Positions 9,020 to 17,740 of a stretch of DNA of 64,000 bases are shown here, one piece after another (positions within the stretch are counted from its first letter, which is position 1; each line of letters starts with the position of its first letter). The position numbers and the translations under genes were made by a program. Under the pieces are notes generated by a model. The model was not told the origin of the DNA and searched no databases. It saw nothing but the letters and a program-made list of their open reading frames with translations. The stretch is from Bacillaceae bacterium SAS-127 (GTDB taxonomy: Bacteria > Bacillota > Bacilli > Bacillales > Domibacillaceae). Where the stretch lies: assembly GCA_002261155.1 (NCBI GenBank), contig NKXN01000010.1, positions 1 through 64,000 on the forward strand. Reading direction: 5' to 3'.

Positions 9020-9109
9020 ATGCTTGGTTCTTGGCTCATGAAGCTATTGTTTTTTATTATAATGTTCGTTGGTTATTTGATCGCTTGGTTGACAGGGGAT
9101 AAGCCGTAG
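9020..9109 (+). CDS. Small single-pass membrane peptide (29 aa)
   Basis: A 29-codon frame reads MLGSWLMKLLFFIIMFVGYL followed by IAWLTGDKP. It has one hydrophobic helix and a short polar C-terminus. AAGGGGTGAGG sits eight to ten bases before the ATG, and a hairpin terminator follows immediately at 9112-9148, so it forms a complete transcription unit between the chemoreceptor and DUF418 genes. I do not recognise a family. Small membrane peptides of this size often bind and tune larger membrane proteins, but no partner is indicated. Confidence 0.55.
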   Translation: MLGSWLMKLLFFIIMFVGYLIAWLTGDKP

Positions 9110-9111
9110 AA

Positions 9112-9148
9112 AGAAGTGTTCGTGTAAAAGCGAAGGCTTCTTTTTTTT
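9112..9148 (+). terminator. Terminator of the 29-aa gene
   Basis: AGAAG and TTCG (9112-9122) pair with CGAA and CTTCT (9131-9141) across a small internal loop, followed by eight T. Confidence 0.6.
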
Positions 9149-9268
9149 GTAGTGAATTCAATGAACTATATGACAGCTGTCATTTGAAATGGCTTATTCC
9201 TGTGAATATCGAACAGTTTTTCTTAAAGATAAAATGAAGATACAAATGCAGGAAATGAGGGGAAGCAA

Positions 9269-10414
9269 GTGGAAGTTACAACAAAAAGGATTCGGCTTCT
9301 TGATATTTTAAGAGGGTTTGCGGTACTGGGGACGTTAGGGACGAATATTTGGATCTTTGCTTATCTAGGCGATTTGTCATATCTCTTTACAGCTGATCAC
9401 AATGAATGGTGGGCTTCTTTCAATGATTTCATCCGTCTGTTTGTTTTATTTTTAGTCAATGGGAAGCTACTTGGATTATTGACGATTATGTTTGGGGTCG
9501 GTTTAGAGATGAAGTACCAGCAATCCTTACGGAAAAAAGCAGCTTGGCCTGGTATTTACTTATGGATATCGTTAGTTTTGTTTATTGAGGGCTTGATCCA
9601 CTTCATTTTAGTTATGGAGTACGATATTTTGATGGGCTATGGCGTGACGGCGATGATTGTCGCCTTCATTGTGAAGCGAGGAGATCGTGCGATCAAAAGA
9701 GCAATGATCGGGATGGGAAGCTTTCACGTTATCATGATTGTGCTGATAATGGTTAGTACGATATTTGCCAATTTACAAGGTGCCCATATTTCGTTCGGAA
9801 ATATGGACGAGGCGGTTCAGTTGTATAAAGAAGGAAGCTGGCTTGCGCAAGTTCAATACCGAATCAACAACTTTATGTGGCTACGAGGAGAAGTAATTTT
9901 TACGATTCCAATGAATATCTTTTTGTTTTTACTTGGGGTTACTTTAATGAGAAAAGGGGCGTTTTCTCCAGACCAAATAGGGAAAGTGTGGAGATCACGC
10001 ATGTTGAAGTGGGGACTTGTTGTTGGTATACCGTTAAATTTGCTGATTTTCGTGCCTGGCGGTGTCTTTGATTTTCCTGTTCGTTACTTATTTGCACCGG
10101 TGTTGTCGCTTGGCTATGTTGGACTGATTGCTTGGCTTGTGGAACGCCATCAACGTTTTTGGTTATGGCACCGCTTTGAACAAGTAGGGAAAATGTCGCT
10201 TACTTGTTATGTGCTACAAAATATTTTAGGAACGACTATTTTTTATGGCTGGGGCATAGGTCTTGGTGGGAAAGCAGAAGGGCTTGATGTTGTGCTGGTT
10301 TGGTTTTTGATCGTGGCTTTCCAGCTTGCTTTTGCATCGCTTTGGTTAACTAAGTTTTCCTTCGGCCCGATGGAAATGGCACGTAAATATGCAGTTCGCT
10401 TAATAAAGGGGTAA
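9269..10414 (+). CDS. DUF418 (YeiB-type) polytopic membrane protein
   Basis: A 381-residue membrane protein beginning RIRLLDILRGFAVLGTLGTN, the typical opening of DUF418/YeiB proteins, with about nine hydrophobic segments and the C-terminal DUF418 block (FEQVGKMSLTCYVLQNILGT near 310). Function is unknown; the family is related to acyltransferase-3-like membrane proteins. Start is GTG at 9269 with GAGGGGAAG upstream. It ends 19 bases before a DesK-like kinase gene and probably shares its operon, which hints at a membrane or envelope role. Confidence 0.85.
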   Translation: MEVTTKRIRLLDILRGFAVLGTLGTNIWIFAYLGDLSYLFTADHNEWWASFNDFIRLFVLFLVNGKLLGLLTIMFGVGLEMKYQQSLRKKAAWPGIYLWISLVLFIEGLIHFILVMEYDILMGYGVTAMIVAFIVKRGDRAIKRAMIGMGSFHVIMIVLIMVSTIFANLQGAHISFGNMDEAVQLYKEGSWLAQVQYRINNFMWLRGEVIFTIPMNIFLFLLGVTLMRKGAFSPDQIGKVWRSRMLKWGLVVGIPLNLLIFVPGGVFDFPVRYLFAPVLSLGYVGLIAWLVERHQRFWLWHRFEQVGKMSLTCYVLQNILGTTIFYGWGIGLGGKAEGLDVVLVWFLIVAFQLAFASLWLTKFSFGPMEMARKYAVRLIKG

Positions 10415-10433
10415 TTTTTGGAGGCAATATGTT

Positions 10434-11519
10434 GTGAGAAACAAAATATATCCGTCTGATCAAATGGAGAAATACTTGCTAATTGATGTTATCGCCATCG
10501 TGTTTTTGTTCTATCATATGGTGACGGTTGAAAGCATGATTGGTTTAACGGGGAATTTATTGTTATTTATCGTTTTTTTGTTTGCCTTTTATATCGGTCT
10601 ATGGCACCGAGATGGAAGGCTACTAGGTGCCTGTTTATTAGGATTCATGGTCCTTGGCATTTTGAGTGTGTTGATAGATAGTTGGCTACTGCTTTACGGT
10701 ATGATTTTTGCGGATTTATTAGGACGCTCTTATTTGAAACGACATCTGGTCATTGGAATAATTGCGATTGTGGGTGTGTTTTTTACTGTGCATGGGGTGG
10801 TAGACGATAACCCGATCGCTTTTTTGCAAACAGTGGAACTACCGATCATGATGATTCAGTTAGCGCTACCGATCATTATTTTTGCCAAAGAGCAAGCGAA
10901 GCAGTTGAAGCAAGAGCTAAGTAGTACGAATGAACGCTTAATTCAAGAAGAGGAACGTCACCGAATTGCCAGGGATCTTCATGACACGCTCGGTCAAACA
11001 TTAACAATGATTAAGTTAAAAAGTGAACTGACAATGCGGCTGATAGAAAAAGACTCTGATCAGGCAAAGCAGGAGTTGACAGATATTCGGAATACATCGC
11101 GAACGGCACTGAAGCAAGTGCGAGAAATGGTGGAGACGATGAAATGGGTGTCATTAGATGAAGAGTTGCAGTATGCGGAAAAAGCATTGGCTGTTGCTGG
11201 TGTGAACTTTGAAGTGGATAGACAGATTACACATATATCTTTGTCAAAATTAAATGAAACGATGACTGCTTTATCCATTAGAGAGGCTGTGACGAATATT
11301 ATGAAGCATAGTCAGGCGAGAAATTGTCAGTTAACAGTTACAGATGAAGAGGATTTTGTTTTGATTCGATTAATTGATAATGGTATAGGGCTACAACAAG
11401 TATCGAGTGGGAGTGGCTTGTCATCCATGAAGGAACGAATGAAATTAGTTGGCGGACAGGCGATTATTGAAGAAGGAGCAAAGGGTGGCGTCATAGTGAC
11501 ATTGCGAGTTCCAGTTTAG
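10434..11519 (+). CDS. DesK-like sensor histidine kinase
   Basis: A 361-residue kinase. About six hydrophobic segments fill residues 15-155 without a large extracellular loop, as in the cold and membrane-thickness sensor DesK. A linker coiled coil leads to the HisKA_3 box ERHRIARDLHDTLGQ with the phospho-His near residue 183, and the HATPase domain has EAVTNIMKHS, DNGIG and GSGLSSMKERM. Start is GTG at 10434 with GGAGG nine bases upstream. It pairs with the DesR-like regulator that follows. In B. subtilis DesKR controls the des fatty-acid desaturase; a desaturase gene lies about 47 kb away in this window. Other membrane-sensing roles remain possible. Confidence 0.82.
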   Translation: MRNKIYPSDQMEKYLLIDVIAIVFLFYHMVTVESMIGLTGNLLLFIVFLFAFYIGLWHRDGRLLGACLLGFMVLGILSVLIDSWLLLYGMIFADLLGRSYLKRHLVIGIIAIVGVFFTVHGVVDDNPIAFLQTVELPIMMIQLALPIIIFAKEQAKQLKQELSSTNERLIQEEERHRIARDLHDTLGQTLTMIKLKSELTMRLIEKDSDQAKQELTDIRNTSRTALKQVREMVETMKWVSLDEELQYAEKALAVAGVNFEVDRQITHISLSKLNETMTALSIREAVTNIMKHSQARNCQLTVTDEEDFVLIRLIDNGIGLQQVSSGSGLSSMKERMKLVGGQAIIEEGAKGGVIVTLRVPV

Positions 11520-11539
11520 AAAGAAAGGAAAGAAACAAG

Positions 11540-12145
11540 ATGATACGAGTGGTTCTAGCGGAAGATCAAAAAATGTTAAGCGGTGCACTAGCCTCACTGT
11601 TAAAGTTAGAAGAGGATATTGAAGTGGTTGCGGAGGCAGCAGATGGCAAACAAGCATTAGCAGCCATTGAATCACTGCAGCCAGATGTGTGTTTGCTTGA
11701 TATTGAAATGCCTTATGTTACAGGGCTGGAAATTGCAGAGAGGTTACGAGGTGAAGGTCATCCGTGCAAAATTATGATCGTCACCACGTTTACTCGTCCC
11801 GGCTACTTGCAAAAGGCAATGGATTTAAAGGTTGAAGGATACTTGTTGAAGGACGAACCGATTGATTTTTTAATTGCTGCGATTCGCAAAGTCATGAGTG
11901 GCGAACGAGTGATCAGCACGGATCTGGCGGCAGCCCTTTTTATAAATGAAGCCAATCCTTTGACGGAAAGGGAGCGGGAAGTATTAAGGTTGGCTCGATC
12001 GGGGATGACAACTAGACACATCGCCAAGACATTGTTTTTAACTAATGGAACTGTCCGCAATTATTTATCCTCTGCGATTCAAAAGCTAGAAACAGATTCG
12101 AGACAACAGGCAACGCGAATTGCGGAGGAGAAAGGGTGGATTTAG
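11540..12145 (+). CDS. DesR-like NarL-family response regulator
   Basis: A 201-residue regulator with a receiver domain (acidic ED at residues 8-9, phospho-Asp in CLLDIEMP near 54, Lys in GYLLKDEP near 103) and a LuxR-type HTH (LTEREREVLRLARSGMTTRHIAKTLFLTNGTVRNYLS, about 138-180). It matches B. subtilis DesR along its whole length, including the AEDQKML start, the TTFTRPGYLQKA segment and the EEKGWI end. It is 20 bases after the kinase gene. The likely target is membrane lipid desaturation, inferred from family similarity; no DesR site was verified. Confidence 0.85.
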   Translation: MIRVVLAEDQKMLSGALASLLKLEEDIEVVAEAADGKQALAAIESLQPDVCLLDIEMPYVTGLEIAERLRGEGHPCKIMIVTTFTRPGYLQKAMDLKVEGYLLKDEPIDFLIAAIRKVMSGERVISTDLAAALFINEANPLTEREREVLRLARSGMTTRHIAKTLFLTNGTVRNYLSSAIQKLETDSRQQATRIAEEKGWI

Positions 12146-12180
12146 CAGGAAAATCATCCTTTTTAAAGCAGGATACAATA

Positions 12181-12216
12181 AAGAAATAGCCTTTGCACTC
12201 AAGGGCTATTTCTTTT
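12181..12216 (+). terminator. Terminator after the DesR-like gene
   Basis: AAGAAATAGCC pairs with GGCTATTTCTT, followed by TT. Confidence 0.65.
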
Positions 12217-12255
12217 GAGCCAACTATACAATTAAAGAGTTTCAAGCCAAATTCA

Positions 12256-12290
12256 GTTAATAGTCAAAATAGTGGCTATTAACTTTTTTT
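12256..12290 (+). terminator. Second hairpin with T-run before doxX-type gene
   Basis: GTTAATAG (12256-12263) pairs with CTATTAAC (12276-12283) and seven T follow. It could be a backup terminator. It lies upstream of the likely promoter at 12301-12329, so it does not attenuate the next gene. Confidence 0.5.
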
Positions 12291-12300
12291 GTTTTATTAC

Positions 12301-12329
12301 TTGACGAAACAAATTATTTAATGTAAATT
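12301..12329 (+). promoter_or_regulatory. Probable promoter of the DoxX gene
   Basis: TTGACG at 12301, a 17-base spacer, then TAAATT at 12324. A short inverted repeat (TTAC, five bases, GTAA) lies just downstream, where a DUF24/MarR-type repressor could act; that is a guess. Confidence 0.4.
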
Positions 12330-12390
12330 AAGTTACGAAAAGTAATCAATTAATTATTGTATTCTAATATTCGAAAAGGAGCGTTTCAAC

Positions 12391-12804
12391 ATGACAAAGA
12401 AACATGAGTTAGGTGCACTTATTTTACGAGTAATGTTAGGTTTAACATTCTTCATTCACGGGTTGGCGAAGTTTCAAGGAGGAATTGAGAATATTGCTGG
12501 TTGGTTTGATAGCATTGGGATTCCGAGCTTTATGGCATACATTGTGGCTGCCGTTGAATTAGTTGGAGGTGTGGCATTGATTTTAGGCTTAGGTACACGC
12601 ATTATTGCTGGGCTGTTTGTCATTGTGATGCTTGTGGCTATTTCAAAAGTGAAACTAGCAGCTGGGTTTATGGGAAATGGTGAAATGGCTGGTTATGAAT
12701 TCGATTTAGCCTTAATGGCGATGTCTGTTTATCTTATTATTGCAGGTAGCTCGCTTTATTCATTAGACCAACTAGTTCTCGGAAAAAACAGCAAAGAACA
12801 ATAA
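12391..12804 (+). CDS. DoxX-family membrane protein
   Basis: A 137-residue protein with four membrane helices (about residues 7-27, 48-68, 74-92, 108-128). The start LILRVMLGLTFFIHGLAKFQGG and the central AAVELVGGVALILGLGTRI are characteristic of DoxX (compare B. subtilis YfiD/CatD). Relatives are linked to quinone, thiol and oxidative stress, often under YodB/CatR-type repressors. Start is ATG with AAAGGAG upstream. It is monocistronic with its own promoter and terminator. Confidence 0.88.
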   Translation: MTKKHELGALILRVMLGLTFFIHGLAKFQGGIENIAGWFDSIGIPSFMAYIVAAVELVGGVALILGLGTRIIAGLFVIVMLVAISKVKLAAGFMGNGEMAGYEFDLALMAMSVYLIIAGSSLYSLDQLVLGKNSKEQ

Positions 12805-12810
12805 GAGTGG

Positions 12811-12850
12811 AAAAGGCATCCTGCTATGATTGAGTGGGATGCCTTTTCTG
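12811..12850 (+). terminator. Terminator of the DoxX gene
   Basis: AAAAGGCATCC pairs with GGATGCCTTTT around a 15-base loop. Confidence 0.7.
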
Positions 12851-12962
12851 TGTTAAATAAAAGTAAAATTAGAGGGTTTCGGGTATAGATTCGAGAAGTG
12901 GTTCATATACATATTTACATTGATTGTTTCACGTTTTCGTTCAGAGAGGAGGCCGTCATAGA

Positions 12963-14705
12963 GTGGATGAGAGATTGTTGTCATTAGCTTTTTCAGTAGA
13001 AGCAAATAAAGGGGTGTATGCGTTACTGCTAGGCTCAGGCATTTCTTATGCAGCGGGAATCCCTACCGGACGTGGGGTGTTACGTGAGCTTTGCCGGCGG
13101 ATGATGCAGGTGAGCGGTGACAATGAGGAAGACCCAATGGAATGGTACGAAAAAAAGTATGGGAAAACACCTTTATATAATGAAGTGATTGAAATATTGG
13201 CGAAAACATCGTCGGAACGTAATGGGTTATTAAAGGAATTTTTCGAACCGACAGCTGAAGAAATTAAGGAACAACAAAAGATACCGACTGATGCTCATCA
13301 TGCGATTGCTAAATTAGTTCAAAAAGGGTATGTAAAAGTGATTGTGACGACTAATTTTGATCGGCTATTAGAGCATGCCTTGGACGAGTTAAGTATTCAA
13401 TATCAAACAGTGTATCATCAAACGGATATCGAAGGGATGAAGCCGCTCGCTCACGCCCAATGTACAATTTTGAAAATTAACGGGGACTATCGTGATACAC
13501 GTTTTAAAAATGTGACGGATGAACTTGATCACTATTCGGAATCACTTGAAAGTATGATTCAGCGGGTATTTGATGAATACGGTGTCATTGTTTCGGGCTG
13601 GTCCGCTGAATGGGATACCGCTTTACGAGATATTATTAAGTCGGTAAAGGGGCGGCGCTATTCATGGTACTGGCATGCTTTTACAGAAAGCTTAACTCCT
13701 CATGCGGAGGAACTTATTAAATTTCGTGATGCATGTAAAATTGTCGATACGCGTGGGGCCGATCATTTTTTCACTGATTTGCATGAAAATGTATCCAATA
13801 TATCAAAGGTGAAGAGAATTAGCCCAGAGCATATTCAAATTAAGATGAAGCGGCTCAAGCGGTATATAACGGATGATCAAGAAATCGATTTGCGTGAGAT
13901 GGTGACAGAACATACGAAAGAAGTCGTGTCTTTTCTTACACAGCAAAAATATGACGGTCATATCACTCCAGAGTCTGTGATGGAGAAAATTGAAACGGTG
14001 AAGGAGCAAAGTCGAGCGTTATCGATGTTGCTAGCGGTTTTGGCATATTATATGAAGAAAGAGGAGCAAGAGGTGCTCCTGATGCAAACATTAGAGCGGC
14101 TGACTGGGTCGAGGCGGCATCGTGGACAACCTCATCTACTTAGTTTACAGCAAATGCCGCTCCAAGCTGCTCTTTACAGTGTCGGTATTGCGGCTGTGAT
14201 GAAGAAAAATTATCACCTGCTCAACTTGCTTTTTACCCGCCCGAAAGTGCATGATCCTTACAGTCATCAGCTGTCCTTTCTGAAATATACTTCACCCTCA
14301 TTAGGTCTTGGACGTTTATTTCACTACGTTTCATCTGACAAAGCCTATCATTTGCCGACGGAAACCGTTTTTATTTATCCTTATATGAAAAAAGTCTTCA
14401 TCGACACGCAGCTTGCCTTCGATGAGGCGGAATTGGAACGATACTATGACATTTTTGAATTGCTGAGAGCCATTAAATATCGTCATAGCGGGGAAGGAGG
14501 CTATATGTGTGGACGCTTTGGCTTTAATAGCAACCGTGAGCATCTCATTCGTTTTTTGAAGGAAGGCAGAGAAGATTATAGCTGGCCGGTGCTGGCCATT
14601 TGTGACGGGAGTAGAGAATCGTTCTCAGTCGCTCTTGAGAAGCTAGCTAAAGATTTAGATGACAACGGGCATGGATTGGTCCATGCGTATATTGGAAATC
14701 AGTAA
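12963..14705 (+). CDS. SIR2-domain protein, possible NAD-dependent defence or stress factor
   Basis: A 580-residue cytosolic protein. The N-terminal SIR2-type Rossmann domain shows GSGIS at residues 24-28, IVTTNFDRLLEHAL near 127-140, and ILKINGDYRDTRFKN near 170, followed by VSGWSAEWDTALRD. Residue 173 is Asn where many sirtuins and SIR2 NADases have the catalytic His (HGD). The C-terminal half (about 290-580) is helical and unrecognised, a usual place for a sensor. I start at GTG 12963 because AGGAGG lies ten bases upstream; an in-frame TTG at 12924 has none. SIR2 effectors deplete NAD in several anti-phage systems, usually with partner genes; this gene stands alone. Confidence 0.78.
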   Translation: MDERLLSLAFSVEANKGVYALLLGSGISYAAGIPTGRGVLRELCRRMMQVSGDNEEDPMEWYEKKYGKTPLYNEVIEILAKTSSERNGLLKEFFEPTAEEIKEQQKIPTDAHHAIAKLVQKGYVKVIVTTNFDRLLEHALDELSIQYQTVYHQTDIEGMKPLAHAQCTILKINGDYRDTRFKNVTDELDHYSESLESMIQRVFDEYGVIVSGWSAEWDTALRDIIKSVKGRRYSWYWHAFTESLTPHAEELIKFRDACKIVDTRGADHFFTDLHENVSNISKVKRISPEHIQIKMKRLKRYITDDQEIDLREMVTEHTKEVVSFLTQQKYDGHITPESVMEKIETVKEQSRALSMLLAVLAYYMKKEEQEVLLMQTLERLTGSRRHRGQPHLLSLQQMPLQAALYSVGIAAVMKKNYHLLNLLFTRPKVHDPYSHQLSFLKYTSPSLGLGRLFHYVSSDKAYHLPTETVFIYPYMKKVFIDTQLAFDEAELERYYDIFELLRAIKYRHSGEGGYMCGRFGFNSNREHLIRFLKEGREDYSWPVLAICDGSRESFSVALEKLAKDLDDNGHGLVHAYIGNQ

Positions 14706-14736
14706 AGAGCCTGTCGCGAAGCAGGTTCTTTTTTTT
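14704..14736 (+). terminator. Terminator of the SIR2 gene
   Basis: AGAGCCTG pairs with CAGGTTCT (one G-T pair) and eight T follow. Confidence 0.65.
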
Positions 14737-14737
14737 A

Positions 14738-14792
14738 TTAAGAAATTCTTAAGATTTATGCTGGGCGTTTATTAAGATTTGCTCGCTATAAT
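14738..14792 (+). promoter_or_regulatory. Promoter with TTAAGA direct repeats for the VanR-like regulator
   Basis: Three direct repeats begin at 14738 (TTAAGAAAT), 14749 (TTAAGATTT) and 14772 (TTAAGATTT), at offsets of 11 and 23 bases, about one and two helical turns. The last sits where a -35 would be, before a TATAAT -10 at 14787-14792. This is how OmpR-family regulators bind and activate; autoregulation is inferred. Confidence 0.55.
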
Positions 14793-14839
14793 TACAGTAA
14801 CGAACACATGATATACTTTCGAAAGGAGCGTGAGGACAA

Positions 14840-15532
14840 ATGAACCAATATAATGTGCTAGTCGTCGATGATGAAAAAGAAATTCGCGATGCGATCGAAA
14901 TATATTTAAAAAATGAAGGCATAACTGTGATCAAAGCGGAGGACGGAATCGATGCGATTGAAAAGTTGAACGAGCACCCGGTTCATCTCATTGTTTTGGA
15001 TGTGATGATGCCGCGGCTCGATGGCATTGCGACGACCTTCAAAATCCGTGAACAAAAAAATATTCCGATCATTATTCTTAGTGCCAAAAGTGAAGATACT
15101 GATAAAATTTTAGGCTTGCAAGTCGGAGCCGATGATTATGTCACGAAGCCGTTTAACCCGATGGAGCTAGTGGCGCGAGTGAAGTCGCAGCTGCGTCGAT
15201 ACGTCAGATTAGGTACATATGAAGGCGTGACGCAGGTCATTGATTTAAACGGCTTAACGCTTGATCAGTCAGCAAAGGAAGTGGCGGTCAATGGGGAGGC
15301 CGTTAAATTGACACCGACCGAGTATAAAATCGTGGAATTGTTAATGGTTCATGCTGGTCGTGTGTTTTCGATTAATGAAATTTATGAACGTGTCTGGCAA
15401 GAGCCAGGATACAATGCCGAAAATACCGTAGCCGTTCATATTCGTAAAATTAGAGAAAAAATAGAAATCAATCCGAAAAATCCAAGATATTTAAAGGTGG
15501 TGTGGGGAATTGGATACAAAATGGAAAAGTAA
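14840..15532 (+). CDS. OmpR/VanR-family response regulator
   Basis: A 230-residue regulator with receiver domain (VVDDEKE at 8-14, phospho-Asp in IVLDVMMPR near 53, Lys in DYVTKPFNPMEL near 103) and a winged-helix DNA-binding domain (LTPTEYKIVELLMVHAGRVFS, then ENTVAVHIRKIREKIE and VWGIGYKME). Start is ATG with AAAGGAG. The kinase gene starts inside its last codons (23-base overlap), so the pair is translationally coupled. The family resembles VanR, but nothing nearby points to glycopeptides. Confidence 0.92.
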   Translation: MNQYNVLVVDDEKEIRDAIEIYLKNEGITVIKAEDGIDAIEKLNEHPVHLIVLDVMMPRLDGIATTFKIREQKNIPIIILSAKSEDTDKILGLQVGADDYVTKPFNPMELVARVKSQLRRYVRLGTYEGVTQVIDLNGLTLDQSAKEVAVNGEAVKLTPTEYKIVELLMVHAGRVFSINEIYERVWQEPGYNAENTVAVHIRKIREKIEINPKNPRYLKVVWGIGYKMEK

Positions 15533-17729
15533 CCTAAAATTTATTGGTTGGCTGTTGTTATTTACATATGGATTAAGTGCGGTTATTGCTTTAATGAATC
15601 ATGGAAGTACGTATTTGAAAAAAGATTATTTTGATACCCCTCAATTTGAAGGTCAACTTGAAGAGTTTATCAATGATTTAAATATATATGAGTTAAATAG
15701 CACAACAGCAGAAGAAGCGAAGAAGAAGATTACCGTCACGAAGGAGGAAATTGAAGATCATCGCAATTACTACGGGAGTTTAGCGGAGCAAGTGACGACG
15801 ATTAAAGAGCGATATGCTGGGAAGATTCAAGAGGCTCTTTTAGCGGAAAACCAAGAAGTGGCGAAAGTGTACGAAGAGGAAAGAGACAAGAAGATTAAAG
15901 ATATCACGAATAACTTCAAAAGCGATGACTATGTGCGGAAAAAAATTCAAGCAGAAAAAGAAAAAGCGATTGATGAGTTTTACGTGACCCATCAAAATGA
16001 GCGTCGTCAATTTGATGATGATGGGGAAGTATTTAAATATTATTTGAAAAATATTTCCACAGGCGACGTGTATACGAATGTTAATTTGTCAGGAGGCTCG
16101 CTTAGTGATGTATTTAATGACAAGGATATGTTTCATATTCGCAAATACGATTCGCCGAATTACTTAATGACTGATAGTTCATACGCTCCTACAGACGTTA
16201 GAATAGAAGTTGAGGCAGTAGAAGACAGAACATATGAAGGCAGGATTGCTGTCACGAAACATGCGCGTGATACAGTACCCGTTATCATAGATTATCATTA
16301 TTTCAAAAATGAACAGAGGAATTTTTATATTTTTGTCATTAGCGGGTTGCTTGCATTAGTCATTAGCATACTAATAAGCCGCAAGACGACAGTGCTCCCG
16401 GTTGCTATCGTTGAGAAAATGGGGTTTTATTACAATAGAATTCCGGTAGATGTGAGTATCATCGTATTGATGATTACCGCTTTTATTACACTCATTGTGT
16501 TAAGTTCATATCAGGTTTTTTATTATATAGATGATCCATCATTATGGATAGAACTTCTTTTATTTAATTTACTTCCATCAGTGATAGGTACTATGGTTGT
16601 ATGGTTTCAAGTAAAGTTATTATGGCTACGCACGAAAGCAGGCCCAGGAATAGAAGCAGAATGGAAAAACAGTTTGTTCATGAGATTCATCGAATTAGTG
16701 AAAAATGTATTTGAAGTTCGCTCGGTTGGTGTGCAATTATTCCTTCTGTTATCGGTGTTCTTTTTCACTGGTTTTGGGGTGCCGATCGTGTGGTGGGGGT
16801 GGGTGGATGGTTACCCTCACGTATTAATGTTATATATACTACTATTTTTATCTATCCCCATGCCTGCTCTTTTATTGCTGTTTAAGCGTATCGCTTATTT
16901 CAACCAAATCGCTCAGCATACAGAGAGAGTGTCGTCTGGATATCCAGAACCGGATCTTCCAGTCCAAGGGAAGTCAGTATTTTCCAAAATGGCAGAAAAT
17001 ATGAATCAATTGAAGCAAGGGGTAAAGGTGTCGCAAAGAGAGCAGGCTAAAAGTGAGCGGCTAAAAACGGAGCTGATCACAAATGTTAGTCATGATTTGC
17101 GCACGCCACTAACTTCGATTATTTCTTATACAGAGTTGTTGAAAACGCCAGATCTAGCGGAAGAAGAACGAGCAGCGTATACGGAGATCATCGATCGTAA
17201 ATCGAAACGATTGAAAGTGTTAATTGATGACTTGTTTGAAGCGTCGAAAATGGCGAGCGGAAATGCTGAGTTAGTTAAAGAAAAAGCCGATCTCGTTCAA
17301 CTTCTCCAGCAAGCATTAGCGGAATACAGCGAAACAATCGATGACTCCGATTTACATTTTCGAGTGACTAACCCAGAGGAGCCTGTCTACGCTTATGTGG
17401 ACGGTCAGAAAATTTGGCGAGTGTTTGATAATTTAATCGGCAACATTTTAAAATATTCGTTGGAAAATACGAGAGTGTATATTTCGATGAAAACGGAGGG
17501 GAATCAAGCGGTAATCACGTTTAAAAATGTGACGAAATACGAGCTTGGTGACAATCTCGACGAATTATTCGAACGCTTTAAGCGTGGCGATCGCTCCCGT
17601 CATACAGATGGTTCAGGTCTAGGGCTCGCCATCGCTAAATCCATCATTGATTTACACGATGGGCAGCTTGATATCGAAGTAGATGGCGACCTGTTCAAAG
17701 TGACTGTTTCATTGGATACAGCTTATTGA
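15510..17729 (+). CDS. Large multi-pass sensor histidine kinase
   Basis: A 739-residue kinase. TM1 is near residues 9-24; an extracytoplasmic region of about 240 residues follows, rich in Lys/Glu coiled-coil sequence (about 60-170). Five or six further membrane segments lie between about 270 and 460. The HisKA box is TNVSHDLRTPLTSIISY with the phospho-His near 527, and the HATPase domain shows DNLIGNILKYS and RHTDGSGLGLAIAKSI. The only in-frame start with a GGTGG-type site is TTG at 15510, inside the regulator gene. The large helical outer domain suggests an envelope signal or partner protein; the ligand is unknown. Confidence 0.88.
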   Translation: MDTKWKSNLKFIGWLLLFTYGLSAVIALMNHGSTYLKKDYFDTPQFEGQLEEFINDLNIYELNSTTAEEAKKKITVTKEEIEDHRNYYGSLAEQVTTIKERYAGKIQEALLAENQEVAKVYEEERDKKIKDITNNFKSDDYVRKKIQAEKEKAIDEFYVTHQNERRQFDDDGEVFKYYLKNISTGDVYTNVNLSGGSLSDVFNDKDMFHIRKYDSPNYLMTDSSYAPTDVRIEVEAVEDRTYEGRIAVTKHARDTVPVIIDYHYFKNEQRNFYIFVISGLLALVISILISRKTTVLPVAIVEKMGFYYNRIPVDVSIIVLMITAFITLIVLSSYQVFYYIDDPSLWIELLLFNLLPSVIGTMVVWFQVKLLWLRTKAGPGIEAEWKNSLFMRFIELVKNVFEVRSVGVQLFLLLSVFFFTGFGVPIVWWGWVDGYPHVLMLYILLFLSIPMPALLLLFKRIAYFNQIAQHTERVSSGYPEPDLPVQGKSVFSKMAENMNQLKQGVKVSQREQAKSERLKTELITNVSHDLRTPLTSIISYTELLKTPDLAEEERAAYTEIIDRKSKRLKVLIDDLFEASKMASGNAELVKEKADLVQLLQQALAEYSETIDDSDLHFRVTNPEEPVYAYVDGQKIWRVFDNLIGNILKYSLENTRVYISMKTEGNQAVITFKNVTKYELGDNLDELFERFKRGDRSRHTDGSGLGLAIAKSIIDLHDGQLDIEVDGDLFKVTVSLDTAY

Positions 17730-17740
17730 TAAAACAAGAG

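Noticed and set aside
12924-12962. Longer TTG start for the SIR2 protein
   Set aside because: No Shine-Dalgarno before it and the added residues cover the real AGGAGG; GTG 12963 is better placed.
12963-14705. A multi-gene defence island around the SIR2 gene
   Set aside because: Neighbours are a DoxX protein and a two-component system; no nuclease, reverse transcriptase, TIR, helicase or integrase is adjacent.
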